Below, one piece after another: positions 1 to 9,262 of a stretch of 64,000 nucleotides of DNA. Source of the stretch: Acidovorax sp. (GTDB taxonomy: Bacteria; Pseudomonadota; Gammaproteobacteria; Burkholderiales; Burkholderiaceae_C); the NCBI RefSeq assembly GCF_027492855.1, contig NZ_JAPUDY010000099.1:248001-312000 (forward strand), read 5' to 3'. The notes below the pieces were generated by a model that was not told the DNA's origin, searched no databases, and was given only the letters and a program-made list of their open reading frames with translations. A program made the position numbers and the translations under genes. Position 1 is the first letter of the stretch. Each line of letters opens with the position of its first letter.

Positions 1-2262
1 CTCGCGTGGGCTCTTGCTGTCGCCAAAGCTCACGCCGCCGGTGTGCAGCACAAACGTGTCGAGCAGGTGCAGGTTGCGCCAGCCCGCCTCTGCAGCCCTT
101 TGGCAGAAGTCGTTTTCCTCACCGTAGCCCTTGCCGAAGTTCTCAGTGTCAAAAAGGCCAACTTGTGTGAGGCAGTCACGGCGGATATACATGCAAAAGC
201 CGACGCCTGTGGGCACATCCACGACTGCGCCAGGGTTGGTTTGCGCGCACAGGGCGTCCAGTCGGGCCGTGTCGTAACCATCCGGCAATTGGTTGTCCTT
301 GCAGAAACGAGGGTAGCTGCAGATGGTGGCGTTGTTGGAGAACGGCGTGACAGAGGCCACCTTGCTGTCGCCATAGGCTGCGCGGCGAATGCGGTCCAGC
401 CAGTCGTTGGCCACCTCGGTGTCGCTGTTGAGCAGAAGCACATCGTTGCTGCCGCTCAGGGCCATGCCGCGATTGACGGTGCCAACGAACCCCAGGTTTT
501 CGGGGTTCTCCAGCAGGGTGATGCGACCATCTTGCGAGGCACGTTCGCGCAACCACTGGGTAACTTCAGGCTCGGGGCTGGCGTCGTTGATGACGATGAG
601 GCGCCAGGCGCTCTGGTTGGTGCTGGCCAGTACGGATTCGACGCACAAGCGGGTGTCGGCCAGGCCTCGGTACACGGGAACTATGATGTCCACCGGGTGT
701 TGAGGGGGCGTTATGGGTGTGGAGGCGGGGGCAGGCTGGGTGGCTTTGGGGCCACGGCCCAGTAGTCGGTCCAGTCGCATCTTGGCGTGAACAATAGGGC
801 GGGTAGCGCGGAACACGGTAGAGGTTTCGATGGTGTGAAGGTGTTGGGCCAACTCGTCCAGGTCGCTTTTGAGGCGGGTGGCTTCTTGTTGCCAAGTGGC
901 GCGTTGTCTGGATGCCGCTTGGTTGGCCTCTTCCAGCAACTGGTTGCGGTTTTGGGTGGCAGCGAGATCTGTTTGCACGCTGTTGAGTCGGCCGACGGTA
1001 TCGCGGCAGTTGCTTTCCAACTGAGCAATCCGGTCATGCAGCGGGAGCACCGTGCCAGACAAGGCCACATAGTCCGCAGACATGGGCCAACCCAACTCAA
1101 CCTCCAGTGTGGTGCCTTCTGAAGGGTACTGCGCCAAAACCGCAGGGTCGATGGGCAACTCGAACCATGGTTCGTCGCCAGCGAGGAGGAGCAGCGTGGC
1201 GCCGGACGCCGCTGGCAAGGGGGCTTGCCAGACAATTTGGCTGTGGGGTGTCGTGGCCAGAAGTGATCGCGAATCGGAATCGGCGGCCCATTGCCACAGC
1301 AGGTTGCCTTGCGCAGTCCGCAATGCCAGCCGATACAGGTGCACGAACCCTGGTCGGTCGGCAGGGTCCAGACGTAGCTGAGTGACGGGCGCCTCGGTGC
1401 TAGGCAGCTCGAAGCGCAGGGTTTGCCGCTCTCGGCCAATGACGCCTGATGCGGTGAGCTTTCGGGATTCGTCGTAGTGGCCGTTGTGGCCCAGATAGAG
1501 TTGGGTGGTGAACAGCGCGTGCGCAGGGCCTCCAGTTGAAGAGGAGGGCATTGCTGCAGGCACAGTTTCGGCCGTTGGATGCGCAACGCAAATGAACTGG
1601 TAGGTCAGTGCATCCTGTACGCCCAGCAAATGCCTGGCCACGGAGGGGGGCAGGCGGTCAAAGGCGACATCAAATTCTGATTCAGGCAGCTCGCGTGTGA
1701 TGGTGTCGATGGAGTCGGGCACCCATCGTTGTTCTCCGAGAAAGCGGGCCAGTGACTTGCGTGTGAAGAAGCGCAGGTGGGTGCGATCCAGCAGACCTTC
1801 CTCGCGGTAGAGAAACTCGCCTTCCAGCAACTCGGCGATGAGGCCGCTGTAGCCAGCGTTGGGCACGGAGATGAGCAGCTTCCCCTCCGGCTGAAGCAGT
1901 TGTCGGCAGGCGCCCAGCACGCGTTCAGGGCGGCTCAGGTGTTCCAGCACGTCGGCGCATACGATGAAGTCATAGCGTTGGCCTGCAAAAGTGGTCAGCA
2001 GATCGCACGACTCGAGGTTGTCCACCACCACGTGCCGGTAGTGGGGCCGCGCATGGGCGGCTTCGGCTTCGCTGAGGGTCACGCCGTCCATGGTGCAGCC
2101 CCGTGTTTCCGACAGATACTGGCCCAGGGCACCACTGCCACAGCCCAGGTCCAGCACCGTGGCCTGGTCGTGCACCAGGCTGGCCAGCACTGACAGCGAT
2201 GTGCGCTCGCCCGGGGTAATGCTGCGCAAATAAACGTGCAAATCTTCTATTGAATGCGTCAT
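1..2262 (-). CDS. Methyltransferase / coiled-coil / family 2 glycosyltransferase fusion (3' end outside window)
   Basis: An open minus-strand frame runs without a stop from an ATG at 2262 to the window edge (754 codons). The N-terminus (about residues 25-230) is a class I SAM-dependent methyltransferase with the motif VLDLGCGSGALGQYL near residue 33 and a second acidic motif VCADVLEHL. About residues 405-470 form a charged, heptad-like coiled coil (QLESNCRDTVGRLNSVQ onwards). From about residue 520 a GT-A glycosyltransferase begins with VDIIVPVYRG, followed by NDASPE, a DTEV divalent-metal motif and HTGGVSFG. Such fusions occur in rhamnan/O-antigen loci, where they extend or cap a polysaccharide chain. 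The gene is divergent from the next glycosyltransferase, 73 bases away. Sugar donor and acceptor cannot be told. Confidence 0.85.
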   Translation of the reverse strand, partial: MTHSIEDLHVYLRSITPGERTSLSVLASLVHDQATVLDLGCGSGALGQYLSETRGCTMDGVTLSEAEAAHARPHYRHVVVDNLESCDLLTTFAGQRYDFIVCADVLEHLSRPERVLGACRQLLQPEGKLLISVPNAGYSGLIAELLEGEFLYREEGLLDRTHLRFFTRKSLARFLGEQRWVPDSIDTITRELPESEFDVAFDRLPPSVARHLLGVQDALTYQFICVAHPTAETVPAAMPSSSTGGPAHALFTTQLYLGHNGHYDESRKLTASGVIGRERQTLRFELPSTEAPVTQLRLDPADRPGFVHLYRLALRTAQGNLLWQWAADSDSRSLLATTPHSQIVWQAPLPAASGATLLLLAGDEPWFELPIDPAVLAQYPSEGTTLEVELGWPMSADYVALSGTVLPLHDRIAQLESNCRDTVGRLNSVQTDLAATQNRNQLLEEANQAASRQRATWQQEATRLKSDLDELAQHLHTIETSTVFRATRPIVHAKMRLDRLLGRGPKATQPAPASTPITPPQHPVDIIVPVYRGLADTRLCVESVLASTNQSAWRLIVINDASPEPEVTQWLRERASQDGRITLLENPENLGFVGTVNRGMALSGSNDVLLLNSDTEVANDWLDRIRRAAYGDSKVASVTPFSNNATICSYPRFCKDNQLPDGYDTARLDALCAQTNPGAVVDVPTGVGFCMYIRRDCLTQVGLFDTENFGKGYGEENDFCQRAAEAGWRNLHLLDTFVLHTGGVSFGDSKSPRE

Positions 2263-2335
2263 CCCGGGATTATGACGGTGGGGGTGGAGTATTTGTAACA
2301 GTGCCTGGGGCGGGAACTGGGACAATGCAGCCTTG

Positions 2336-3124
2336 ATGAACGTCTCTTCTTTTTCGCCGCCACGCAGTCTGGTGATTTCTGTGGTCAGCCATGGCCACGG
2401 GCCATTGGTGCAGGCGCTGCTGCACGATCTGGCGAGATTTTCTGCAATCACCGTGCAACGCGTAGTGCTGACGCAGAACCTGCCCGAGGCAGAACCCCAA
2501 GCCCCTGCCATGGGGTGGCCGTTCGTGTTTCAGATTGTCAAAAATTTCACGCCCGCCGGGTTTGGTGCCAATCACAATCGGGCACTCTCGGGCGCAGCCG
2601 AGTCTTTGGTGTGTGTGTTGAACCCCGACATCCGATTGGGTGGGAGCGATCCGTTTGCGGCGCTGGCCCAGGCGGCGGCGCAGGTGGGTGTCGGGTGCGC
2701 CTACCCGGTGCAGTTGGATGAGCAAGGGCGGCTGCAGGACAGCGAGCGCGAATTGCCCACGCCCTGGACGCTGTGGCGTCGCCGCATGCTGGGGCGCTGT
2801 GAAACCCGGGTGGATTGGGTGAATGCGGCCTGCATGGTGTTGCCGCAGCCTGTGTGGCGCGCCGTGGGCGGATTTGATGAGACTTACTTCATGTATTGCG
2901 AGGATGTGGATTTGTGCCTGCGGATTCGTCTGACCGGGCGGGCGCTGGTTCGCGCGCCCGCGCAGGTGGTGCACGCCGGTCAGCGTGCCAGCCATAAGCG
3001 CTGGAGCCACTTGCAGTGGCATGTGCGCAGCTTGTTGCGTTTGTGGCGCTCCCCGGCCTACGCGCAGGCGCGCCATTTGTTACGGGGTGACGTGACCCGC
3101 GCGGGTACGATCGGCCGCTCATGA
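2336..3124 (+). CDS. Family 2 glycosyltransferase (rhamnosyltransferase-like)
   Basis: A 262-residue GT2 protein starting LVISVVSHGHG (the first beta strand of the GT-A fold). NPDIRLG is in the nucleotide/metal region and GGFDETYFMYCEDVDLCLR is the acceptor and catalytic segment typical of WbbL/RfbF-type rhamnosyltransferases. I chose the ATG at 2336; a TTG immediately upstream at 2333 is in frame. No membrane segment is obvious, so it should act at the inner face of the cytoplasmic membrane on a lipid-linked sugar. It overlaps the next gene by ATGA, so both are probably translated together. Substrate specificity is inferred only at family level. Confidence 0.85.
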   Translation: MNVSSFSPPRSLVISVVSHGHGPLVQALLHDLARFSAITVQRVVLTQNLPEAEPQAPAMGWPFVFQIVKNFTPAGFGANHNRALSGAAESLVCVLNPDIRLGGSDPFAALAQAAAQVGVGCAYPVQLDEQGRLQDSERELPTPWTLWRRRMLGRCETRVDWVNAACMVLPQPVWRAVGGFDETYFMYCEDVDLCLRIRLTGRALVRAPAQVVHAGQRASHKRWSHLQWHVRSLLRLWRSPAYAQARHLLRGDVTRAGTIGRS

Positions 3125-4224
3125 TTTGGTTGTCTTTTGTCGCTTTTGTGGTCGTGGCGCTCGTGGCGGGGCTGATTGTTCGCTGGATGCGCAGCCACGC
3201 TTCCGTCTATGGCAATGGCATGCCGCAGCGTTTTCATCTGGGCGATATCCCCCGGTTGGGTGGGGCTGCGTTGCTCTTGGGTATTGGCTGCAGTTGGGGG
3301 CTGGGCGCGCTGCAGTCCCGGTGGTGGGGCGATCCCGGTTCGCTCGGGCTGGGGGCTTGGGTGGGGACATGGCTACTGGTGCTGCTGCCTGCCGCCTTGG
3401 GGGGTATTGCCGAAGACATGACCCAGCGCCTTTCCGTGCGCTACCGCTTGATCCTGACCGGTGCATCGGGTGTCCTAGCTGTTGGGTTGCTGAACTTGAC
3501 CCTGTCCCGTGTGGGCTGGCCCTGGTTTGATGCCGTTTTGGCCGCCGCCCCTTGGTTAGGCATGGCTTTTGTGGTGCTGGCGGTGGCGGGGCTCCCCCAT
3601 GCGTTCAACATCATCGACGGCTACAACGGCCTGGCGGGCATGGTGGCCTTGATCGTCTGTCTGGCGCTGGCCCATGTGGCCTTGCAGGTGGGGGACCGTG
3701 CGCTGGCGGCGCTGCTGGTGTCTACCGCAGCAGCCACGGGGGGGTTTCTGGTCTGGAACTATCCGCGCGGCATGCTGTTTGCGGGGGATGGCGGGGCCTA
3801 TGTGTGGGGCGTGGTGATTGCCATGGCCAGCATTTCGCTGGTGCAACGCAATGCAGATGTCTCGCCTTGGTTTCCCATGCTGCTGTTGATCTACCCTGTG
3901 TGGGAGACGGTGTTTTCCATCTACCGCAAAGCGGTTCGAGGGGTGTCTCCGGGGGTTGCAGACGCGCTGCATTTCCACCAACTGATCTACCGGCGCATCG
4001 TGCGCGGGGTGTTTCATGACGATGAGTCGCGCCGTGTGCTGATGCGCAACAACCGCACGTCGCCTTACCTCTGGGGTTTTACTTTGTTGACGGTGGTGCC
4101 AGCGGTGCTGTTTTGGAACAACACGCTCTTGCTCGCGGCGTTTTGCGGGCTGTTCGTGGTCAGTTACGTGATGGCCTATCTGGCGATCGTGCGCTTCAAG
4201 GTGCCGCACTGGCTGCGCCACTGA
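3121..4224 (+). CDS. MraY/WecA-family undecaprenyl-phosphate sugar-1-phosphate transferase
   Basis: A 367-residue, very hydrophobic polytopic membrane protein (about ten segments). Family signatures are DIPRLGG near residue 41, [13 protein letters not shown] (the position of the acidic DDxxD-like motif), [12 protein letters not shown] near residue 162 and FAGDGGAY near residue 220. Members move a sugar-1-phosphate (GlcNAc, FucNAc or QuiNAc) from UDP to undecaprenyl phosphate at the cytoplasmic membrane, starting O-antigen or other glycan synthesis. The start overlaps the stop of the upstream glycosyltransferase (ATGA), which links the two in one polysaccharide unit. It lacks typical MraY peptidoglycan context, so a WecA/WbpL-type role is more likely. 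Confidence 0.87.
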   Translation: MIWLSFVAFVVVALVAGLIVRWMRSHASVYGNGMPQRFHLGDIPRLGGAALLLGIGCSWGLGALQSRWWGDPGSLGLGAWVGTWLLVLLPAALGGIAEDMTQRLSVRYRLILTGASGVLAVGLLNLTLSRVGWPWFDAVLAAAPWLGMAFVVLAVAGLPHAFNIIDGYNGLAGMVALIVCLALAHVALQVGDRALAALLVSTAAATGGFLVWNYPRGMLFAGDGGAYVWGVVIAMASISLVQRNADVSPWFPMLLLIYPVWETVFSIYRKAVRGVSPGVADALHFHQLIYRRIVRGVFHDDESRRVLMRNNRTSPYLWGFTLLTVVPAVLFWNNTLLLAAFCGLFVVSYVMAYLAIVRFKVPHWLRH

Positions 4225-4306
4225 GTGTTGCCTTACATCACGTGTGCCCTGCGAATGCGGCACAATTTGCGCCTTACTGTTTTCTTCTTCTGGATGGCCC
4301 GCCTCC

Positions 4307-5197
4307 ATGACCGACCTTCTTTCGATTGCCCCACGCGACAAGGCTGAAATCCTGGCCCAGGCGCTGCCTTACATCCGCAAGTTCCATGGCAAGACCATGG
4401 TCATTAAGTACGGCGGCAACGCCATGACCGACCCGGCCCTGCAGGCCGACTTCGCCGAGGATGTGGTGCTGCTCAAGCTGGTGGGCATGAACCCCGTGGT
4501 GGTGCATGGCGGCGGACCGCAGATCGAGACGGCGCTCAAGCGCCTGGGCAAGAAGGGCGAGTTCATCCAGGGCATGCGTGTGACGGATGCCGAGACCATG
4601 GAAGTGGTGGAGTGGGTGCTGGCCGGTGAGGTGCAGCAGGACATCGTGGGCCTGATCAACCAGGCCGGGGGCAAGGCCGTGGGGCTGACCGGGCGCGACG
4701 GCGGCATGATCCGTGCGCAAAAGCTCAAGATGCTGGACAACAAGAATCCCGCCATCGAACACGATGTGGGCCAGGTGGGCGACATTGTCTCCATCGACCC
4801 CAGCGTGGTGAAGGCGCTGCAAGATGACGCGTTCATTCCCGTCATCAGCCCCATCGGCTTTGGCGAGAACAACGAGAGCTACAACATCAACGCCGATGTG
4901 GTGGCCAGCAAGCTGGCCGAGGTGCTGCGCGCCGAAAAGCTCATGCTGTTGACCAACACGCCCGGCGTGCTGGACAAGGCGGGCAACCTGCTGACCGACC
5001 TCACGGCCCGCGAGATCGATGCGCTGTTTGCTGACGGCACCATCTCTGGCGGCATGCTGCCCAAGATCGCGGGGGCGCTTGACGCCGCCAAGGCGGGTGT
5101 CAACGCGGTGCACATCATTGATGGCCGTGTGCCGCACGCCATGCTGCTGGAGATCCTGACCGAGCAGGCCTACGGCACGATGATTCGGTCGCACTGA
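4307..5197 (+). CDS. argB: Acetylglutamate kinase
   Basis: A 296-residue amino-acid kinase catalysing ATP-dependent phosphorylation of N-acetylglutamate, the second step of arginine synthesis, in the cytoplasm. Visible are VIKYGGNAM (phosphate loop), [22 protein letters not shown], and the C-terminal SGGMLPK plus [10 protein letters not shown] segments. Length fits the family. The frame is open further upstream, but the protein homology begins at MTDLLSIAP, so the ATG at 4307 is used. It follows the polysaccharide genes after 82 bases and is 25 bases ahead of a response-regulator gene. The argB/slmA proximity is usual in Comamonadaceae. Confidence 0.96.
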   Translation: MTDLLSIAPRDKAEILAQALPYIRKFHGKTMVIKYGGNAMTDPALQADFAEDVVLLKLVGMNPVVVHGGGPQIETALKRLGKKGEFIQGMRVTDAETMEVVEWVLAGEVQQDIVGLINQAGGKAVGLTGRDGGMIRAQKLKMLDNKNPAIEHDVGQVGDIVSIDPSVVKALQDDAFIPVISPIGFGENNESYNINADVVASKLAEVLRAEKLMLLTNTPGVLDKAGNLLTDLTAREIDALFADGTISGGMLPKIAGALDAAKAGVNAVHIIDGRVPHAMLLEILTEQAYGTMIRSH

Positions 5198-5222
5198 TTT
5201 TTCGATACATCAGCAGCCTGCC

Positions 5223-5921
5223 ATGCGCTTGCTATTGGTCGAAGACGATGTGATGGTGGCCAGCGGCATCAAGCTGGGCCTGACCGACGCCGGTTACGCC
5301 GTGGACTGGGTGGGCAGTGGCGAGCGCGCCGAGGAGGTGCTGCGCACCGAGTCGTTTGACGCGGCCATCATCGACATCGGCCTGCCCGCCATGGATGGGC
5401 TGGAACTCACCCGCCGCCTGCGCCGCCCTGACATGGCCAGCCCGGCCATGCCTGTGCTCATCCTGACTGCGCGCGACGCTCTGCACGATCGGGTCCAGGG
5501 TCTGGACCTGGGGGCGGACGACTACATGGTCAAGCCCTTCGAGTTGCCCGAACTGCTGGCGCGACTGCGGGCGCTGCTGCGCCGCTCGCAGGCCGCCACC
5601 ACGGCGGTGCTGAGTTTTGGTCCGCTGGAGCTCGACACCGCCGGCCGCCGCGCGAGCATCCGCAGCGACAGCGGTGACGCCGAGCAAGTGATCGAGCTCG
5701 GTCCCCGCGAGTGGACGGTGCTGGAATACCTGCTCATCCATGCCCCCAAGCCCGCCAGCAAAGACAAGCTTCTGCAGGCGCTGACGGGCTGGGACAAGGA
5801 GATCACGCCCAACGCGGTCGAGGTCTATGTCTCGCGCCTGCGCGGCAAGCTGGAGCCCCACGGCGTCGCGTTGCGGTCGATTCGTGGTTTCGGCTACCGG
5901 CTCGAGCTCCAGGCGCCCTGA
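5223..5921 (+). CDS. OmpR/PhoB-family response regulator (QseB/PmrA-like)
   Basis: A 232-residue two-component regulator. The receiver domain (about 1-115) has the acidic pair Asp8-Asp9, phospho-acceptor Asp51 in AIIDIGLPAMDG, the Thr of LTARDAL and the Lys of YMVKPF. The C-terminal winged helix (about 130-230) ends VYVSRLRGKLEP and IRGFGYRLE, which is typical of OmpR-type DNA binding. It lies 32 bases before its partner sensor kinase and is presumably co-transcribed with it. The signal and regulon are not visible; the QseB/PmrA resemblance is only at subfamily level. Confidence 0.93.
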   Translation: MRLLLVEDDVMVASGIKLGLTDAGYAVDWVGSGERAEEVLRTESFDAAIIDIGLPAMDGLELTRRLRRPDMASPAMPVLILTARDALHDRVQGLDLGADDYMVKPFELPELLARLRALLRRSQAATTAVLSFGPLELDTAGRRASIRSDSGDAEQVIELGPREWTVLEYLLIHAPKPASKDKLLQALTGWDKEITPNAVEVYVSRLRGKLEPHGVALRSIRGFGYRLELQAP

Positions 5922-5953
5922 CCGGGGCTTCTTTTTCCCCTTCCTCTCCCGCC

Positions 5954-7450
5954 ATGGCGCTTCAGAGCGGTTTCACCCAGCGGCCCGGCTTGCGTGCCAT
6001 GACGTCCGACCTGCGGACCCGGTTGCTCCTGACGCTGGTGTTTCCGCTGTGCCTGTTGGCGCTGGTGGGAGTGTGGCTGGACTACCGATCTGCCGACGAG
6101 GCCGCAAGCCAGCACGATCAGCGCCTGCTGCGCTTGCTGCCCGCGCTGGCCGATTCGGTGCTGGCCCCTCCGATCCATGACAACCATCCACCGCTTCTGC
6201 TGCTGGCGCCACCCATCGAAGAATTTCTGCGCCAGAACGCAGGCTTTTCGGCCTACAGTGTGCGCGACACCTCGGGGCGCCTGTTGCTCGGCGAAAGCTG
6301 GGTGCAGGGGGCCGTGCCCAGCACGCAGGCCCCTGAGTTCCATAGCATGGAATTTGGTGGCGTGACCTACCGGGTGGCGATGCAGCGTGGCGGAACGGGC
6401 GCCGGAGAGTTGGTGGTGGCACTGGCCGATGGGTCCGATCCGCGCCAGCAGTGGGGCCAGCAATTGCTGCTCAGGGTGCTGCTGCCCAACCTGGTGCTGC
6501 TGATGGCCGCCGGGCTGGCCATCCACTGGGCGGTGCGGCAGGCTTTCAAGCCCCTGGTGGGCCTGGCCGAGGCGGTGGAGCGCCGCTCGCCGCGCGACCT
6601 GAGCCCCATCGACGAGGCGGCCTCGCCTGACGAAGTGCGCCCGCTGGTGCATTCGATCAACCGCTTGTTCGCGCTGGTCAACGCGCAGGCCGAGGGCCAG
6701 CGCCGCTTCGTGGCCGATGCCGCGCACCAGTTGCGCACCCCGCTGGCGGGCTTGCAGGCCCAGGTCGAGGCCTGGGCCATGATGGCCAAAGCAGCGGCGC
6801 CGCAGCGCCCATTAATCCAGGATGTTGATCCAAAACAGCCTCTAGCGCAGGATAGTCGTGCGCAGGGCGCTATTGTTTTAGGGGTTGATCAGATCGAAAA
6901 ACTGCGCAACGCCACGCGCCGTACCTCGCAACTGGCGCACCAGTTGCTGGCGCTGTCCCGTGCCGATGCGCGCAGCCTCGATGCCCAGCCGCCGCAGCGT
7001 GTGGACCTCAAAGATCTTTGCGAGTCGCTGCTGGAGAACTTTTTGGATGCCGCCACCGGCAAGGGGCTGGACCTGGGGCTGGACGTGCAACTGGTGCACG
7101 TCACCGGCCACGGCTGGCTGTTGCGCGAGCTGCTGTCCAACCTGGTGGACAACGCCATCAAATACACGCCGCCGGGTGGCATCGTCACCATCCGCTGCGG
7201 CCTGCGCCAGGGCCGCAGCGGTCCACCGCGCGCCTATGTCGAGGTGGAGGACGACGGCCCCGGCGTGTCCGAGGCCGAGCGCACGCGGGTGCTCCAGCGG
7301 TTCTACCGCGTGCCGGGGGCGGTGGGCGAGGGCACGGGCCTGGGGCTGGCCATTGCCGATGAGATCGTGCGGGTGCACCGCGCCACACTGAAGCTGGGCG
7401 AGGGGCCAGAGGGGCGCGGACTGTTGGTGACGGTGTTGTTTCCCCTGTAG
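5954..7450 (+). CDS. Sensor histidine kinase with an unusual insert after the H-box
   Basis: A 498-residue membrane kinase. A transmembrane segment near 20-40 (LLLTLVFPLCLLALVGVWL), a periplasmic region to about 165 and a second segment (LLLPNLVLLMAAGLAIHW) are followed by a HAMP-like linker. The H-box RFVADAAHQLRTPLAG has phosphorylatable His258. HATPase motifs are NLVDNAIKYT (N-box), DDGPGV (G1) and GTGLGLAI (G2). Between the two dimerisation helices of the H-box domain is an extra stretch (about 275-315) rich in Gln, Ala and Asp. Part of its DNA (6831-6880) matches the short palindromic repeat found elsewhere in the window. ATG 5954 is preferred; 5999 is an in-frame alternative. It phosphorylates the upstream response regulator. 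Confidence 0.9.
   Translation: MALQSGFTQRPGLRAMTSDLRTRLLLTLVFPLCLLALVGVWLDYRSADEAASQHDQRLLRLLPALADSVLAPPIHDNHPPLLLLAPPIEEFLRQNAGFSAYSVRDTSGRLLLGESWVQGAVPSTQAPEFHSMEFGGVTYRVAMQRGGTGAGELVVALADGSDPRQQWGQQLLLRVLLPNLVLLMAAGLAIHWAVRQAFKPLVGLAEAVERRSPRDLSPIDEAASPDEVRPLVHSINRLFALVNAQAEGQRRFVADAAHQLRTPLAGLQAQVEAWAMMAKAAAPQRPLIQDVDPKQPLAQDSRAQGAIVLGVDQIEKLRNATRRTSQLAHQLLALSRADARSLDAQPPQRVDLKDLCESLLENFLDAATGKGLDLGLDVQLVHVTGHGWLLRELLSNLVDNAIKYTPPGGIVTIRCGLRQGRSGPPRAYVEVEDDGPGVSEAERTRVLQRFYRVPGAVGEGTGLGLAIADEIVRVHRATLKLGEGPEGRGLLVTVLFPL
6831..6880. repeat. Family A palindromic element, in frame inside the sensor kinase gene
   Basis: The stretch carries the family hallmarks: CAAAACAGCCTCTAGCGC, a spacer, then GCGCTATTGTTTTA. 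The arms GCGC..GCGC flank a degenerate centre. It keeps the reading frame and encodes about residues 293-309 (QPLAQDSRAQG region) between the two helices of the dimerisation domain. Confidence 0.6.
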
Positions 7451-7681
7451 CTGGGTCGGGCGCCTGGCCTTGGGGCGCAAGGCCAAGACCCTGTGCGAGA
7501 ATCATTTCCATACACGAGTGACTTGTGCAAACAGGGGCGGCGCCAGCGGGCCCCCCGAGCCCTGCGGCAGGTATCCGCCGTCAGGGGGCGCACCGTGATG
7601 ACCCATGCCTTGCCGCTGTCCGTTCATGCCCCCGCTGGCATGCAATGGGGGCGCAAGGCCTTACCAGAGCCCTTGTTCCGC

Positions 7682-8344
7682 ATGTCCGAACTTTCGCCCC
7701 TGCCCGAGACCGCCCCTACTGACGATGCGGGCGACACCCCTGCTGCGCGCAAGCGGCCCAAGCCAGGCGAGCGGCGCGTGCAGATCCTGCAGGCGCTGGC
7801 GTCCATGCTGGAGCAGCCGGGCGCCGAGCGCATCACCACGGCCGCGCTGGCGGCGCGCCTGTCGGTGAGCGAGGCCGCGCTGTACCGTCACTTCGCCAGC
7901 AAGGCACAGATGTTCGAGGGCCTGATCGACTTCATCGAGCAGACCGTGTTCACCCTGGTGGCGCAGATCACCGGGCGCGACGTGCCCGACCCCGCGCAGG
8001 CCCCCGAAGTTGGCGCGCGCCAGGCGGCGCGCATCGTGGCACTGTTGCTGCAGTTTGGTGAACGCAACCCCGGCATGGTGCGCGTGATGGTGGGCGATGC
8101 GCTGGTGTTCGAGCACGAGCGTCTGCAGCAGCGCATGAACCAGTTCTTCGACCGCATCGAGTCCACGCTGCGCCAGTGCCTGCGCCCGGCCACGGCGGCC
8201 TCAGCCACCCCCACGGTCGATGCCCAGGTGGCGGCCAGCGTGCTCACGGCCTTTGCGGTGGGGCGGCTGCAGCGTTATGCGCGCTCGGGCTTCAAGCGCC
8301 TGCCGTCCGAGCACCTGGACGCCAGCCTGGCGCTGATCCTGTAG
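7682..8344 (+). CDS. slmA: TetR-family nucleoid occlusion factor SlmA
   Basis: A 220-residue protein with an N-terminal TetR helix-turn-helix: RRVQILQALASMLEQPGAE then TAALAARLSVSEAALYRHF. The second half has the SlmA-type FIEQTVFTLVAQI and RLQRYARSGFKR segments. SlmA binds specific DNA sites over the nucleoid and blocks FtsZ assembly there. Proximity to argB supports the call. Two earlier in-frame starts exist (ATG 7598 and further upstream); I chose 7682 because the known family begins a short distance before the HTH. If 7598 is used, 28 residues are added. A GC hairpin at 7628-7652 precedes the chosen start. Confidence 0.82.
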   Translation: MSELSPLPETAPTDDAGDTPAARKRPKPGERRVQILQALASMLEQPGAERITTAALAARLSVSEAALYRHFASKAQMFEGLIDFIEQTVFTLVAQITGRDVPDPAQAPEVGARQAARIVALLLQFGERNPGMVRVMVGDALVFEHERLQQRMNQFFDRIESTLRQCLRPATAASATPTVDAQVAASVLTAFAVGRLQRYARSGFKRLPSEHLDASLALIL

Positions 8345-8488
8345 TTCGGATAGTGGCGAAATCGAGGGTTTTCCCTGGGCGATGAGCGGCGGTTCAGGCC
8401 GCCGGTGGCGCCGTCGCAACGGGCGATTTGGGTGGCCTCCCTATTTTTCCCAGGGGTTTTGGTGGGGCGCTGAATTTGCTGCAGAATA

Positions 8489-8500
8489 GAACGATCGTTC
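8489..8500. promoter_or_regulatory. Perfect palindrome, likely operator of the adjacent TetR gene
   Basis: GAACGATCGTTC is a perfect 12-base palindrome ending 16 bases before the ATG of the TetR gene at 8517, in an AT-richer stretch suited to a promoter. TetR-family regulators commonly bind such sites over their own promoter. The link is inferred. Confidence 0.55.
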
Positions 8501-8516
8501 GTTTTTATTCGCGTAC

Positions 8517-9257
8517 ATGTCCGCTCTTCCCCAACCCAGCCAGGCCACCCGCAGCCCACGTGCCCGCAGCAGCACCGGCCGTGCATTGCAAAAAGGCCAG
8601 CAAACCAAGGCAGCCATCGTAGAGGCGGCGCTGGGTTTGGCCACGCACATCGGGCTGGAAGGCCTGTCGATTGGTGCGCTGGCCGATGTCACGGGCATGA
8701 GCAAGTCCGGGGTGTTCGCCCATTTTGGCTCCCGCGAAGAACTGCAGATTTCCGTCGTCCGCGAGTACCACACCCGCTTCGAGCAGGAGGTGTTCTACCC
8801 CGCCATGTTGGCTCCGCGTGGCCTGGCCCGACTCAGCGCCATGTTCGATAACTGGATGAAGCGCACCTCCATCGAAATCGACTCGGGCTGCATCTATATC
8901 AGCGGCGCGGTCGAGTTCGACGATCGCACCGGCCCCGTGCGCGACGCGCTGGCCAGCTCGGTGCTGACCTGGCACGCCGCCATGCGCCGCGCCATCGAAC
9001 AGTGCAAGGCGCTGGGCGAACTGCGCACGGACACCGACGCCGAGCAGATGCTGTTTGAGATCCACGGCCTCATCCTCGCGCTGCACTATGAAGCGCGATT
9101 CCTGCAAACCCCCGGCTCCATGGGCCGGGCGGTGCAGGGCTTTCAGAACATCCTGGCGCGCTACAGCGCCGAGACGCCAACTGCTGCTGCAGTAGCAGCC
9201 CCTGCGGCCGCCAAGCGCCGCAAAGTTTCCAACCAAACCACCACCTCCAAGGAGTAA
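8517..9257 (+). CDS. TetR-family regulator of the adjacent beta-oxidation operon
   Basis: A 246-residue TetR protein. The HTH is at about 29-75 (KAAIVEAALGLATHIGLEG, then LADVTGMSKSGVFAHFGSREELQ), followed by a ligand-binding domain with EFDDRTGPVRDAL. The C-terminus ends in an Ala-rich, then basic tail (AAKRRKVSNQ). It is transcribed with, and only 5 bases before, an acyl-CoA dehydrogenase gene, and is preceded by the palindrome GAACGATCGTTC. The likely role is autoregulation plus control of the fatty-acid genes downstream, with an acyl-CoA as effector. The effector is an inference. Confidence 0.85.
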   Translation: MSALPQPSQATRSPRARSSTGRALQKGQQTKAAIVEAALGLATHIGLEGLSIGALADVTGMSKSGVFAHFGSREELQISVVREYHTRFEQEVFYPAMLAPRGLARLSAMFDNWMKRTSIEIDSGCIYISGAVEFDDRTGPVRDALASSVLTWHAAMRRAIEQCKALGELRTDTDAEQMLFEIHGLILALHYEARFLQTPGSMGRAVQGFQNILARYSAETPTAAAVAAPAAAKRRKVSNQTTTSKE

Positions 9258-9262
9258 ACCCC

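Noticed and set aside
5711-5953. An extended N-terminus for the sensor kinase overlapping the response regulator
   Set aside because: Those residues are the response-regulator C-terminus read in another frame and have no kinase similarity.
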